64,000 bases of DNA from G963678095 sp963678095 (GTDB lineage Bacteria; Bacillota; Negativicutes; Selenomonadales; Selenomonadaceae). Location: assembly GCA_963678095.2 (NCBI GenBank), contig CAXXXP010000001.1, positions 1-64,000 on the forward strand. Direction: 5' to 3'. Each line of letters begins with the position of its first letter. The first letter of the stretch is position 1. Under the pieces are notes generated by a model, which was given only the letters and a program-made list of their open reading frames with translations, made no database searches and was not told where the DNA came from. Of this stretch, positions 6,538-14,080 are shown piece by piece. The position numbers and the translations under genes were made by a program.

Positions 6538-6914
6538 TGGGTAAAGAATTTCAGATACCGCAGAATCCAACGCCGCTAGAACTCAATCAAGCATTGAGTA
6601 TATGCAGCAATAACATCGCCCGGCTCTCTGATCTGTGCGCTCAGTATAAAGCGGATCTGGCAATTAAGCAGACAACGCTCAAGAGGGCAATGGCCCGGGC
6701 ACTGGTAAAGTATAGCGGTGCAAAGAACGCAACGCTTGCCAAGGCCCTGGCTGAGGCTGATGAGGATGTTGCGACGGCACAGGATAATGTCGACCAGGCT
6801 AATGCGCTCTATATCGTAGCCCAAGGCGAAATGGATGGATGGGATAGCCAATTTATCGCACTAAGGAAGATTGTTGAGGTGCGGAAAATGGAAGTGCATG
6901 GAGGGATTGGATAG
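6537..6914 (+). CDS. Coiled-coil phage protein
   Basis: This 125-residue protein is almost entirely helical. It has Ala- and Gln-rich heptads (LCAQYKADLAIKQTTLKRAMARALVK; ALAEADEDVATAQDNVDQANAL) and a Trp-containing turn near the end. It starts one base after the HNH gene's stop region. The family is not recognised. Its position between HNH and the cargo genes suggests a replication or recombination accessory role, as inference. Confidence 0.55.
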   Translation: MGKEFQIPQNPTPLELNQALSICSNNIARLSDLCAQYKADLAIKQTTLKRAMARALVKYSGAKNATLAKALAEADEDVATAQDNVDQANALYIVAQGEMDGWDSQFIALRKIVEVRKMEVHGGIG

Positions 6915-6979
6915 CAGGAATTAAGCATATTATATCGAAATGTATTATGTAACATGTAATAAAAATACGGAGGTCGATT

Positions 6980-7597
6980 ATGGGATTAACAGAATTTACA
7001 TTTAGATTAATACTGGTGTTTATTCCCGGGATTATAACATTTGTTATAATAGATAATTTAACATCACATAGGGCGACGCAAGTACATCATTGGATCATAT
7101 ATTCGCTTTTATTAGGATTTTTGAGCTATCTACCATGGGGCATACTGACAGATGTTATGCGAATAATATATAATGCCGATGTTCCGATGCAATTTATCAT
7201 TAACCTGATAGATCCTAAAACAACTATTAATTTTTACGAAATTATTATAGCTTCGATTATTGCTGTGTGTTGGGGTCTGCTATTATCAAAAGCAATAAAT
7301 TCTAGGTGGTTGTTCAACGTATCTAATTGGCTGAAAATATCAGATAAATTCCCAGAGCTTGATGCATGGGCAAACTGTATCGCAGTGTTTAACCCGTCAT
7401 GGATTAGAATAAGAGATTTAGAAAACGATCTTTCAATTCAAGGAAAGTTAATTTCTGTATCTGATGCTAATGATAGAGATGGAATTGTTTTGGAAAATGT
7501 TAAGGTGTATAAAAATAGTACATCAGAGTTGCTTTATAGTGTGAGGGTGTTATATATACCGAAAAAAATGGATACTTTGCTCATTGAGCTTATATAA
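6980..7597 (+). CDS. DUF6338-like membrane protein (phage cargo gene)
   Basis: This 205-residue protein has an N-terminal membrane region with hydrophobic segments near residues 7-25, 37-58 and 85-105. A cytosolic C-terminal part reads WIRIRDLENDLSIQGKLISV, then a small beta-rich domain ending in LYIPKKMDTLLIELI. The layout resembles DUF6338 proteins as I recall them, with moderate certainty. AT-rich compared with phage structural genes. It is followed 33 bases later by a small Pro-rich protein and a terminator, so the two form a compact cargo unit. GGAGG precedes ATG 6980. Confidence 0.6.
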   Translation: MGLTEFTFRLILVFIPGIITFVIIDNLTSHRATQVHHWIIYSLLLGFLSYLPWGILTDVMRIIYNADVPMQFIINLIDPKTTINFYEIIIASIIAVCWGLLLSKAINSRWLFNVSNWLKISDKFPELDAWANCIAVFNPSWIRIRDLENDLSIQGKLISVSDANDRDGIVLENVKVYKNSTSELLYSVRVLYIPKKMDTLLIELI

Positions 7598-7630
7598 AGT
7601 ATTAATTTATACAAAATAGAAGGTGAGAAA

Positions 7631-7807
7631 ATGCCAAATGAAGTAAAACCGCTAACAGAAGGTAGGCAAGTAGCGGCAGGTATTCAAATCGAAACCAGGG
7701 GCAGACAAGTGGCTTCTCCGGTTATGGGATTGACACCAAGTAATGCCGAACCAGCTCCGCCGCCTCCAATGGGCTCTCAAAATGTTAATAATGGTAATGG
7801 CGAGTAG
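7631..7807 (+). CDS. 58-residue Pro-rich small protein paired with the membrane protein
   Basis: This short ORF has AGGTGAG 7 bases before ATG 7631 and ends just before an intrinsic terminator. The product carries a repeated GRQVA motif (EGRQVAAG; RGRQVASP), a PAPPPPMG stretch and an Asn/Gly-rich tail, and looks intrinsically disordered. It is likely co-transcribed with the DUF6338-like gene, so it may be its partner. Function unknown. Confidence 0.55.
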   Translation: MPNEVKPLTEGRQVAAGIQIETRGRQVASPVMGLTPSNAEPAPPPPMGSQNVNNGNGE

Positions 7808-7820
7808 TATTTTTATTCAA

Positions 7821-7847
7821 AAGCACCTCCGCCCGGGGTGCTTTTTT
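7821..7847 (+). terminator. Intrinsic terminator after the 6980-7807 pair
   Basis: AAGCACC pairs with GGTGCTT around a short GC-rich loop, followed by a TTTTTT run. Confidence 0.8.
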
Positions 7848-7876
7848 CATGTCCAAATATAAGGAGGTGCTCAGAA

Positions 7877-8197
7877 ATGAGGTTATGGGAAGCATTAGAG
7901 AAAAGTAACGTGGTTCGCCGCTCTTGCTGGGGCGATGATGTTAAAGATCTGGATATTAGCGTGCGTGAAGTAATCACGACAGCGGATTTCCTTGCCGATG
8001 ATTGGGAACCCGTTGTGACTCACGACATGCCCGAAGCGTTAAAAGAAAAGGCAAAGCTAGAAGGATTGGCTCAGCCGTTGCGTGATTATCTCTGTGAGGA
8101 AGGCACTCCATGGGATGCTATCATTATTACACAAGAAGGTATGCGCTATCTGCGGAGCTGTAAAGCATCGCCGTTTGATATCAGAAAATTTTTGTGA
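7877..8197 (+). CDS. Small phage protein with a DUF2829/Tad2-like N-terminus
   Basis: This 106-residue protein begins MRLWEALEKSNVVRRSCWG and has TTADFLADDWEPV at residues 35-48. The W-E-A-L, basic-x-W and LADDWE landmarks resemble the DUF2829 family, which includes the Thoeris anti-defence protein Tad2. The match is short and the C-terminal half (WDAIIITQEGMRYLRS) differs, so assignment is tentative. ATG 7877 is chosen because GGAGGTG lies 9 bases upstream. The frame extends back into the terminator without a better start. Confidence 0.45.
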   Translation: MRLWEALEKSNVVRRSCWGDDVKDLDISVREVITTADFLADDWEPVVTHDMPEALKEKAKLEGLAQPLRDYLCEEGTPWDAIIITQEGMRYLRSCKASPFDIRKFL

Positions 8198-8237
8198 CAA
8201 ATATTGAACGGGATTAAAGCGAAGGGTGGGGGCGGTA

Positions 8238-8330
8238 ATGGCGTTTATTGCATGGCTTATTTTTGTTGGGGTTATGGTTGTTCATTTTGATTCGGCATGG
8301 CCATTATTACTGTTATTATTTTATAAATAG
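8238..8330 (+). CDS. 30-residue membrane micropeptide (possible)
   Basis: This short ORF encodes two hydrophobic stretches (AWLIFVGVMVV and WPLLLLLFY) with little else. GGGGGCGG lies 4-10 bases upstream of ATG 8238, an acceptable ribosome site. It could be a small membrane protein of the cargo region. No family assigned. Confidence 0.3.
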   Translation: MAFIAWLIFVGVMVVHFDSAWPLLLLLFYK

Positions 8331-8352
8331 TAAAAATTAGGGGCAGGATATT

Positions 8353-8390
8353 CCTTTTGTTTGCCGAAAGCTTTCGGATAAAGCAAAAGG
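8353..8390. repeat. Long inverted repeat ahead of the 8401 ORF
   Basis: CCTTTTG...CAAAAGG form the outer arms and CCGAAAG/CTTTCGG the inner, nearly loop-free arms, with a small internal bulge. No T-run follows. Its 3' arm touches the AAGGGGGTG ribosome site of the TTG-started ORF at 8401. Confidence 0.7.
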
Positions 8391-8400
8391 GGGTGTGGGA

Positions 8401-8520
8401 TTGAATAAAGTGGAGATATTGCAAAAGATAGCTAATGAGGAACATATTTCTAATGACTATGGACAGGAGGTTTTTGCACCAAATAGAAATAACAGTAATT
8501 GTAAAAAACACAGGTTATAA
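8401..8520 (+). CDS. 39-residue small protein, TTG start (possible)
   Basis: A TTG at 8401 preceded by AAGGGGGTGTGGGA opens a 39-codon frame, helical at first (KVEILQKIANEEHIS) and Asn/Lys-rich at the end. Its ribosome site lies against the inverted repeat at 8353-8390. No recognised family. The frame and ribosome site are the only support. Confidence 0.3.
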   Translation: MNKVEILQKIANEEHISNDYGQEVFAPNRNNSNCKKHRL

Positions 8521-8543
8521 TATAAATTAAAATTGCTTATTAT

Positions 8544-8572
8544 TTGATTGCTTGTAGTTTAAAAGATATACT
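8544..8572 (+). promoter_or_regulatory. Sigma-70-type promoter for the 8596 gene
   Basis: TTGATT (8544-8549) and TATACT (8567-8572) are separated by exactly 17 bases, and the start codon follows 23 bases later. Confidence 0.65.
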
Positions 8573-8595
8573 TTAACTAAAGGGGGCTTGCAATC

Positions 8596-9036
8596 ATGTA
8601 CATTAAATACACAATTATAGGAATCGTAGGTATAGTTGTTCTGGTTGAAATATTAAAGTTTTTGCTGGCGATAGGAATATTTGAGGATTTTAGATTTAAT
8701 ATGTATAATTATTTATGCAAAAAATATACAAAAGAAAAAGATATACGAAAATTAGAGGAGCGGATGGTATCGCTTAAGGTTTTAGATAAAATGATGACAA
8801 ATAGTCCGACACTGTTTAATATGTTTGCGTTGGGACTAACTTTTATTGCTGGATTTGCAAATGCCACTAACACGATGGTTGAAGTAGTAGATTTTATATT
8901 TTGGTTGATAGCAGGTTTAACTATTTTTGCTGTGACAATAAATTTTACGTTGGGGTATGTTAATTTTCAAATAGAAGTACTTGGCAGAGTAATAGAAGAA
9001 AGAATATCGACAGTACAAAATAACAATTTAAAGTAA
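8596..9036 (+). CDS. AT-rich integral membrane protein (phage cargo gene)
   Basis: This 146-residue protein has three hydrophobic segments: residues 4-28 (IIGIVGIVVLVEILKFLLAI), 73-90 (FNMFALGLTFIAGF) and 96-120 (VVDFIFWLIAGLTIFAVTI). A basic helix follows the first. The gene has its own promoter (8544-8572) and terminator (9044) and is markedly AT-rich. That fits a moron. A superinfection-exclusion or host-protection role is inference. No family recognised. AGGGGGC precedes ATG 8596. Confidence 0.6.
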   Translation: MYIKYTIIGIVGIVVLVEILKFLLAIGIFEDFRFNMYNYLCKKYTKEKDIRKLEERMVSLKVLDKMMTNSPTLFNMFALGLTFIAGFANATNTMVEVVDFIFWLIAGLTIFAVTINFTLGYVNFQIEVLGRVIEERISTVQNNNLK

Positions 9037-9043
9037 TCTTATC

Positions 9044-9069
9044 AAGCATCCTTCGGGGTGCTTTTTTCA
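9044..9069 (+). terminator. Intrinsic terminator after the 8596 gene
   Basis: AAGCATCC / GGGTGCTT arms close a TTCG tetraloop, followed by six T. Confidence 0.85.
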
Positions 9070-9177
9070 TCTATGCCAACATTTTTTCCTATATAAACCA
9101 TTAAGTGTATATAATATATAGTAAGAGGCGATTTAAAGAAGTTGCTCTAATTTAAAACGAAAAGGTGGATGGTAAAA

Positions 9178-9549
9178 ATGGAAGAACGAATATTAATATC
9201 TGAGGAAGAACTCCCGGATAAACTTAAAGTCGAGCTTAATATATTACAAAAAAGGAACGAGGTGTCAGCAAAAAGTAATTTAATGGAAATGATCGGGGCT
9301 ATACAAGGATATAAGCCGGAACTTTTAAATTGCAAAAAGGAATGGTCTTATATTAAAAATGGTACACTGTGTTGTGCAAGTGACATTATTTATAACATGG
9401 AGGATGTCCGAAAATGTTACCCGAGAACTGAGATTAAGTGTTTGTTGAGTATGCTTTTATCTCGTTATCAATGTGGTGATCGATCTCCTAAATTTGCTAG
9501 TGATACAATTAAAGAAGTCTTGCAAGAAATACCTGTAGGTACAAATTAA
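9178..9549 (+). CDS. Hypothetical protein, probable cargo gene
   Basis: This 123-residue acidic then cysteine-containing protein is unrecognised. The N-terminus is helical (ISEEELPDKLKVELNILQK). The centre has CKKEWSYIKNGTLCCASDI and the end is a helix with KCLLSMLLSRYQCG. ATG 9178 is preferred because AAAGGTGG ends 9 bases before it. ATG 9169 has no spacing. A TATAAT at 9110-9115 lies between the preceding terminator and the gene, suggesting independent transcription. Confidence 0.5.
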   Translation: MEERILISEEELPDKLKVELNILQKRNEVSAKSNLMEMIGAIQGYKPELLNCKKEWSYIKNGTLCCASDIIYNMEDVRKCYPRTEIKCLLSMLLSRYQCGDRSPKFASDTIKEVLQEIPVGTN

Positions 9550-9587
9550 ACAATCAACTAAACAAACACTCAGGCGGTGGTGATTAT

Positions 9588-10289
9588 GTGACAAAGATTG
9601 AGCAGGCCGAGGCGGATTACGTCGCCGGCCTCAAATACAAAGAAATAGCCGAAAAATATGGTGTCAGCATTAACACCGTCAGCTCGTGGAAGAAGCGGCA
9701 CAAATGGTGCAAGAATGGTGCACCCAAAAAGCGCACCCCACAACAAAATGGTGCACACAAAGCGCCACCTGCCCCCAAGGGTAACCAGTACGCCAAAGGC
9801 AATCGCGGCGGCCATGCACCACCGGGCAATCACAATGCTATGACGCATGGGCTGTTTGCCAAGTATCTGCCGGCTGAGACACTGGAGATCGCTGAGGAAC
9901 TTACTGAGGTTTCGCCGGTTGACATACTCTGGGGCAATATCTGCATCAAGTATGCGGCTATACTACGGGCGCAGAAGATTATGTATGTCGAGGATAAAGA
10001 GGATTTCACAAAGCGCTTAGTCACAGACGGCACCGAAGTTACAGCATATTCGTTTCAAGAGGCTTGGGATAAACAAGCCTCTTTTTTGATGGCACAATCC
10101 AAGGCGATGAAAGCATTAACAGATATGCTCAAGCAATATGAAGAACTTTGCCGCTCTGAAATGATAACCGAAGAACAGCGGCTCCGAGTCGATAAATTGA
10201 AAGCTGAGGTTGAGAGCCTGCAAAAAGGCGGATCGGATAGCGACGGCGTAACCATCATCGACGATATTGGAGGTGGTGGCGATGAGTGA
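9588..10289 (+). CDS. Phage terminase small subunit
   Basis: This 233-residue protein starts with a helix-turn-helix (AEADYVAGLKYKEIAEKYGVSINTVSSWKKR), as in TerS proteins that recognise the packaging site. A basic Pro/Gly/Asn-rich linker (KGNQYAKGNRGGHAPPGNHN) and helical oligomerisation segments follow. It begins at GTG 9588, since the ATG two bases upstream runs straight into TGA. AGGCGGTGGTGAT precedes it. The gene overlaps TerL by 8 bases. A terminator-like hairpin lies inside it at 10057-10087. Confidence 0.9.
   Translation: MTKIEQAEADYVAGLKYKEIAEKYGVSINTVSSWKKRHKWCKNGAPKKRTPQQNGAHKAPPAPKGNQYAKGNRGGHAPPGNHNAMTHGLFAKYLPAETLEIAEELTEVSPVDILWGNICIKYAAILRAQKIMYVEDKEDFTKRLVTDGTEVTAYSFQEAWDKQASFLMAQSKAMKALTDMLKQYEELCRSEMITEEQRLRVDKLKAEVESLQKGGSDSDGVTIIDDIGGGGDE
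10057..10087 (+). other. Terminator-like hairpin inside the terS reading frame
   Basis: AAGAGGCTTG pairs perfectly over 10 bp with CAAGCCTCTT around a 7-base loop, and the 3' arm runs into a six-T tract (10082-10087). It has the shape of an intrinsic terminator but lies within coding sequence. Confidence 0.75.
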
Positions 10290-11526
10290 AGTTCGATTAA
10301 GCACTATCATCGCGCCGGCCTTTCACAAAATTCACAGAGATATCAAGAATCACGGGCATACGCATTACTGGAATAAAGGCGGACGTGGCAGCACCAAATC
10401 CTCTTTTATCAGTATTGAGGTCCCGTTACTGCTCAAGCAGCACCCCAATTGCCATGCGGTAGTTTTGCGCAAAGTAGGCAATACGCTCCGAAACAGTGTA
10501 TTCAATCAGATCCAGTGGGGCATTGAACAGCTGGGGCTCACATCAAAATTCAAGTTTAAGACAAGCCCCTTGGAAATCACGTATAAGCAGACCGGGCAAA
10601 AAATTCTGTTCTTTGGTGTCGATGATAAGACGAAAATCAAATCGATCAAGCTGCCGTTTGGCTATGTCGGGATCACTTGGTATGAGGAACTTGATCAATT
10701 CACTGGCATGGAAGAAATCCGCAGCCTTAACCAGTCCTTGATGCGCGGTGGTAAAGAGTTTTGGTGCTTTGCATCGTTCAACCCGCCTAAAAGCCGTGAC
10801 AGCTGGGTAAACAGCGAGCAGCTGGTTGATGATCCGGACAGAATGATCCATCATACAACATATTTGCAAGTTCCACGCGATTGGCTCGGCGAGCAGTTTT
10901 TCCTTGAAGCCGAAAAGCTTAAAAATAGCCGGGAAGAATTATACCGGCATGAATATCTGGGGGAAGTCACCGGGACTGGCGGCAGTGTTTTTGACAATAT
11001 CGAGGAAAGGCCTATTTCAGACGAAGAAATTGCCACTTTTGATCATCGTAAACACGGCCTCGACTTTGGTTTCGCTGTGGATCCATTTGCCTTTGTTGAT
11101 ATGCATTACGACAAAAAGCATGAGATTCTCTACATTTTCTATGAAGTCTACCAGCAAAAGCTGAGCAATAAACAGGCCTATGAGAAAATCAAGGATAAGG
11201 TCAGCAATCGAAGGATTACCGCTGATAGTGCTGAGCCTAAATCTATCGCTGAAATGCGTAGCCTGGGGCTCAATATATGGGGAGCCAAGAAAGGCCCCGA
11301 TTCCGTTGAGTATGGAATGAAATGGCTGCAGGGCTTAGCGAAGATTGTTATCGATAAACGCCGCTGCCCTCATGCCTACAAGGAATTCGTGAATTATGAG
11401 TATGAGAAAAACAAAGATGGCGAATTCATCTCGGCTTATCCGGATAAAAACAATCATGCGATTGATGCGGTCCGTTATGGTTGTGAAGATGAAACCCGCA
11501 GAAGCGGTATGAGCGTCTTAAAATAA
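10282..11526 (+). CDS. Phage terminase large subunit, PBSX XtmB type
   Basis: This 414-residue TerL packs phage DNA into the prohead with ATP and cuts concatemers. The ATPase half shows Walker A GGRGSTKSS at residues 33-41, Walker B GYVGITWYEELDQF around 130-140, and the coupling segment CFASFNPP. The nuclease half has GLDFGFAVDP, TADSAEPKS and NHAIDAVRYG, supplying the acidic metal ligands. ATG 10282 is preferred over TTG 10267 because GGAGGTGG sits 7-14 bases before it. Length is normal for the PBSX family. Confidence 0.95.
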   Translation: MSEVRLSTIIAPAFHKIHRDIKNHGHTHYWNKGGRGSTKSSFISIEVPLLLKQHPNCHAVVLRKVGNTLRNSVFNQIQWGIEQLGLTSKFKFKTSPLEITYKQTGQKILFFGVDDKTKIKSIKLPFGYVGITWYEELDQFTGMEEIRSLNQSLMRGGKEFWCFASFNPPKSRDSWVNSEQLVDDPDRMIHHTTYLQVPRDWLGEQFFLEAEKLKNSREELYRHEYLGEVTGTGGSVFDNIEERPISDEEIATFDHRKHGLDFGFAVDPFAFVDMHYDKKHEILYIFYEVYQQKLSNKQAYEKIKDKVSNRRITADSAEPKSIAEMRSLGLNIWGAKKGPDSVEYGMKWLQGLAKIVIDKRRCPHAYKEFVNYEYEKNKDGEFISAYPDKNNHAIDAVRYGCEDETRRSGMSVLK

Positions 11527-11539
11527 GGGGGTGATATAT

Positions 11540-12922
11540 TTGGATATAGAAGTGATTAAAAAGCTTATAGCGAAGCACACAACCGGTCACGCGGAGGTGA
11601 TTGTCAATGCACTGACCGCCGAGCGGTATTATCGAAACAAAAATGATATTCTTTACAGTAAAAAAACAGAAGATATGACAGAAAACCCTTTGCGCAGTGC
11701 TGATAATAGAGTACCGCGCAATTTTTATGGCCTGTTGGTGAGCCAGAAAGCATCCTATATGTTCACTGCGCCGCCTCTGTTTGATGTTGGCAGCCAGCAA
11801 AGCAATCAGATGATTGCTGACACTCTGGGCGATATATACGCCAAGAATTGCAAGACTCTATGTGTGAATGCATCGAATGCTGGGATTGCATGGATCCATT
11901 ACTGGAAAGATGAAACCGGTGAATTCGAGTATGGCGTTGTTGATTCAAAGCAGATCATTCCGATCTGGTCAACACATCTGAGCAAAGAGCTACTGGCTGT
12001 GCTCCGAGTATATAAAAATATTGACGATGAAGGCAAGTCCTGGGACATATACGAATACTGGACAGATACAGACTGCTGGGCTTATCAAAAAGCAGCTGAC
12101 GATACGCTTGATGCTGGACTTGTGGCATATTCGATGTTTTCGGACTTCACCGACGCCGGTATAGGCACGGAACCAAATCAGCTTCGGCATGATCTTGGAC
12201 GGGTTCCGTTTATCCCGTTCCTCAACAACGATATTGCTGTAAGTGACCTCGATAATATCAAAGCGTTGGTTGATACCTTCGATAAGGTTTATTCCGGTTT
12301 CGCGAATGATCTTGAGGATATCCAGGAGATCATTTTCTTGCTGACAAATTACGATGGCACAGACCTCAACAGTTTTCTGTCGGATATCAAGAAGTATAAG
12401 ACGGTAAAAATGCAGTCCAGTGGCTCAGATGATCGCTCCGGGCTTGAAACGCTCACGATTGACATTCCTATCGAAGCGCGGGAAAAATTGCTTGATATGA
12501 CGCGCAAGGCGATATTTGAGCAGGGCCAAGGGGTTGATCCGCAGCCCCAAGACTTCGGCAATGCCTCGGGCGTGGCCTTGAAATACCTGTATTCGCTCCT
12601 GGAACTCAAGGCTGGCTTGATGGAAACAGAATTCCGGCTGGGGTTTGGGCAGCTTGTTCGGGCGATATGCCAAGCAAAAGGGATTGAGGTCAAAGGCATT
12701 ACACAGACCTGGACCCGAACGGCAATCGCCAATGATTCTGAACTGGCCACGATCTGCAAGGATTCAGTGGGTATTGTCAGCAACAAGACAATTCTCAAGA
12801 ATCACCCGTTTGTAGAAAACGCTGATGCCGAAGAAAAGCAGCTTGCTAAAGAAAAAGAAGCGCAGGCCGCTGAATTTAACCAGTACAAAAATGTTTTCGA
12901 CAATCAAGGCGGTGGGGCGTAA
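11540..12922 (+). CDS. Phage portal protein, SPP1 gp6 type
   Basis: This 460-residue protein follows TerL by 13 bases and has the SPP1 gp6-like layout. There is an N-terminal helical region (AERYYRNKNDILYS), then NRVPRNFYGLLVSQKASYMF, then GRVPFIPFLNND in the centre, and a long helix around NASGVALKYLYSLLELKAGL near residue 350. Portals form the dodecameric ring through which DNA passes. TTG 11540 is preferred because AAGGGGGTGA ends about 5 bases upstream. GTG 11531 lies within that site. Confidence 0.9.
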   Translation: MDIEVIKKLIAKHTTGHAEVIVNALTAERYYRNKNDILYSKKTEDMTENPLRSADNRVPRNFYGLLVSQKASYMFTAPPLFDVGSQQSNQMIADTLGDIYAKNCKTLCVNASNAGIAWIHYWKDETGEFEYGVVDSKQIIPIWSTHLSKELLAVLRVYKNIDDEGKSWDIYEYWTDTDCWAYQKAADDTLDAGLVAYSMFSDFTDAGIGTEPNQLRHDLGRVPFIPFLNNDIAVSDLDNIKALVDTFDKVYSGFANDLEDIQEIIFLLTNYDGTDLNSFLSDIKKYKTVKMQSSGSDDRSGLETLTIDIPIEAREKLLDMTRKAIFEQGQGVDPQPQDFGNASGVALKYLYSLLELKAGLMETEFRLGFGQLVRAICQAKGIEVKGITQTWTRTAIANDSELATICKDSVGIVSNKTILKNHPFVENADAEEKQLAKEKEAQAAEFNQYKNVFDNQGGGA

Positions 12923-13948
12923 ATGAATAACTCCGACTACTGGCGCGCACGTTTTGAACAGCTTGAACTTGCGCTGCTGGATCTTGGCGAGAATTATTAT
13001 GCTGAGGTCGAGCGGCAATATCGTGAAGCGATGCGGACAATCGAGCATGATATCACGGTATGGTACAAACGATTAGCCGTAAACAATGATATCTCATTTG
13101 CAGAGGCTCAAAAATTGCTTGCTGATAATGAACTTGAGGAATTTCGCTGGACCCTTGAGGACTATATCAAGAAGGGAAAAGAAAGCCACATTTCTCAGCA
13201 ATGGATCCGGCAGCTTGAAAACGCATCGGCCCGAGCGCATATAACGAAGCTTGATGCGATGAAAATTCAGCTTCAGCAGACAATCGAGTCCCTTTGCGGT
13301 ATACAGGTAGATGGTATAGGGCAAACCATGCAGCAGATATATTCTGATGGTTATTATCGCACGGCCTTTGAGGTGCAAAAGGGCATCGGCGTTGGCTCAC
13401 GGCTAGAGCAGTTGAATACATCACGAATTGAACAGGTTGTGTCGAAGCCCTGGGCCGCCGATGGTGAAAACTTTTCGGATCGCATATGGTCCAATAAGGA
13501 TAAGCTTGTAAATCAGCTTCACACAGAACTCGCGCAGGCAACCATCCGCGGCGACGGGTTGGATAAAATCATAAATACCTTGTCGGATAAAATGAATACA
13601 TCAAAAAGTGCAGCAGGCAGATTGGTTATGACCGAATCTGCTTTTTTTGCGTCCGCATCACAGCGGGATTGTTTTTCTTCTTTAGGCGTAGAACAATATG
13701 AAATTGTCGCAACACTGGATTCTCGTACATCAGAAACTTGTCGGCACCTTGATGGGAAGGTTTTTAAAATGAGTGATTTCAAGGTAGGCGTTACGGCTCC
13801 GCCCTTTCATTGCAGGTGCCGAAGTTGTACAGCGCCATATTTTGATGATGATTCTAGTCTAAGGGCAGCACGCGGCAAAGATGGCAAAACATACAATGTG
13901 TCTGCTGACATGAAATATGAAGAATGGGCCAAAACTTTTATTAAATAG
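12923..13948 (+). CDS. Minor head protein, SPP1 gp7 / MuF type
   Basis: This 341-residue protein has a long helical N-terminus and the characteristic C-terminal gp7 domain: TLDSRTSETCRHLDGKVF followed by PPFHCRCRS, with conserved Cys and His. SPP1 gp7 binds the portal and is carried in the capsid, influencing DNA ejection. It directly follows the portal gene. A terminator-like hairpin with seven T lies inside it at 13617-13648. Confidence 0.9.
   Translation: MNNSDYWRARFEQLELALLDLGENYYAEVERQYREAMRTIEHDITVWYKRLAVNNDISFAEAQKLLADNELEEFRWTLEDYIKKGKESHISQQWIRQLENASARAHITKLDAMKIQLQQTIESLCGIQVDGIGQTMQQIYSDGYYRTAFEVQKGIGVGSRLEQLNTSRIEQVVSKPWAADGENFSDRIWSNKDKLVNQLHTELAQATIRGDGLDKIINTLSDKMNTSKSAAGRLVMTESAFFASASQRDCFSSLGVEQYEIVATLDSRTSETCRHLDGKVFKMSDFKVGVTAPPFHCRCRSCTAPYFDDDSSLRAARGKDGKTYNVSADMKYEEWAKTFIK
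13617..13648 (+). other. Terminator-like hairpin inside the gp7-like reading frame
   Basis: GCAGATTGGT pairs with ACC-G-AATCTGC (10 bp with one bulged G, 4-base loop), then TTTTTTT. Confidence 0.65.
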
Positions 13949-14080
13949 CGGAGGTGACCCACTTATCTCGCGTGCAGCGTTACGCACATCCCGCCGCTTT
14001 GGTATCTCCGGCGGTAAATAGAGAGACGGCAATAGCGGAATGAACCGCGCTAAAAAATGTGAACGAAGGGGACAGTATAT

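Noticed and set aside
8272..8511. 79-codon minus-strand open frame
   Set aside because: No ribosome site, low-complexity hydrophobic content, and it crosses the inverted repeat at 8353.
13949..14080. Possible 29-codon GTG ORF or leader between the gp7-like and scaffold genes
   Set aside because: Its GTG lies inside the GGAGGTG site with no spacing; only a small hairpin is visible.
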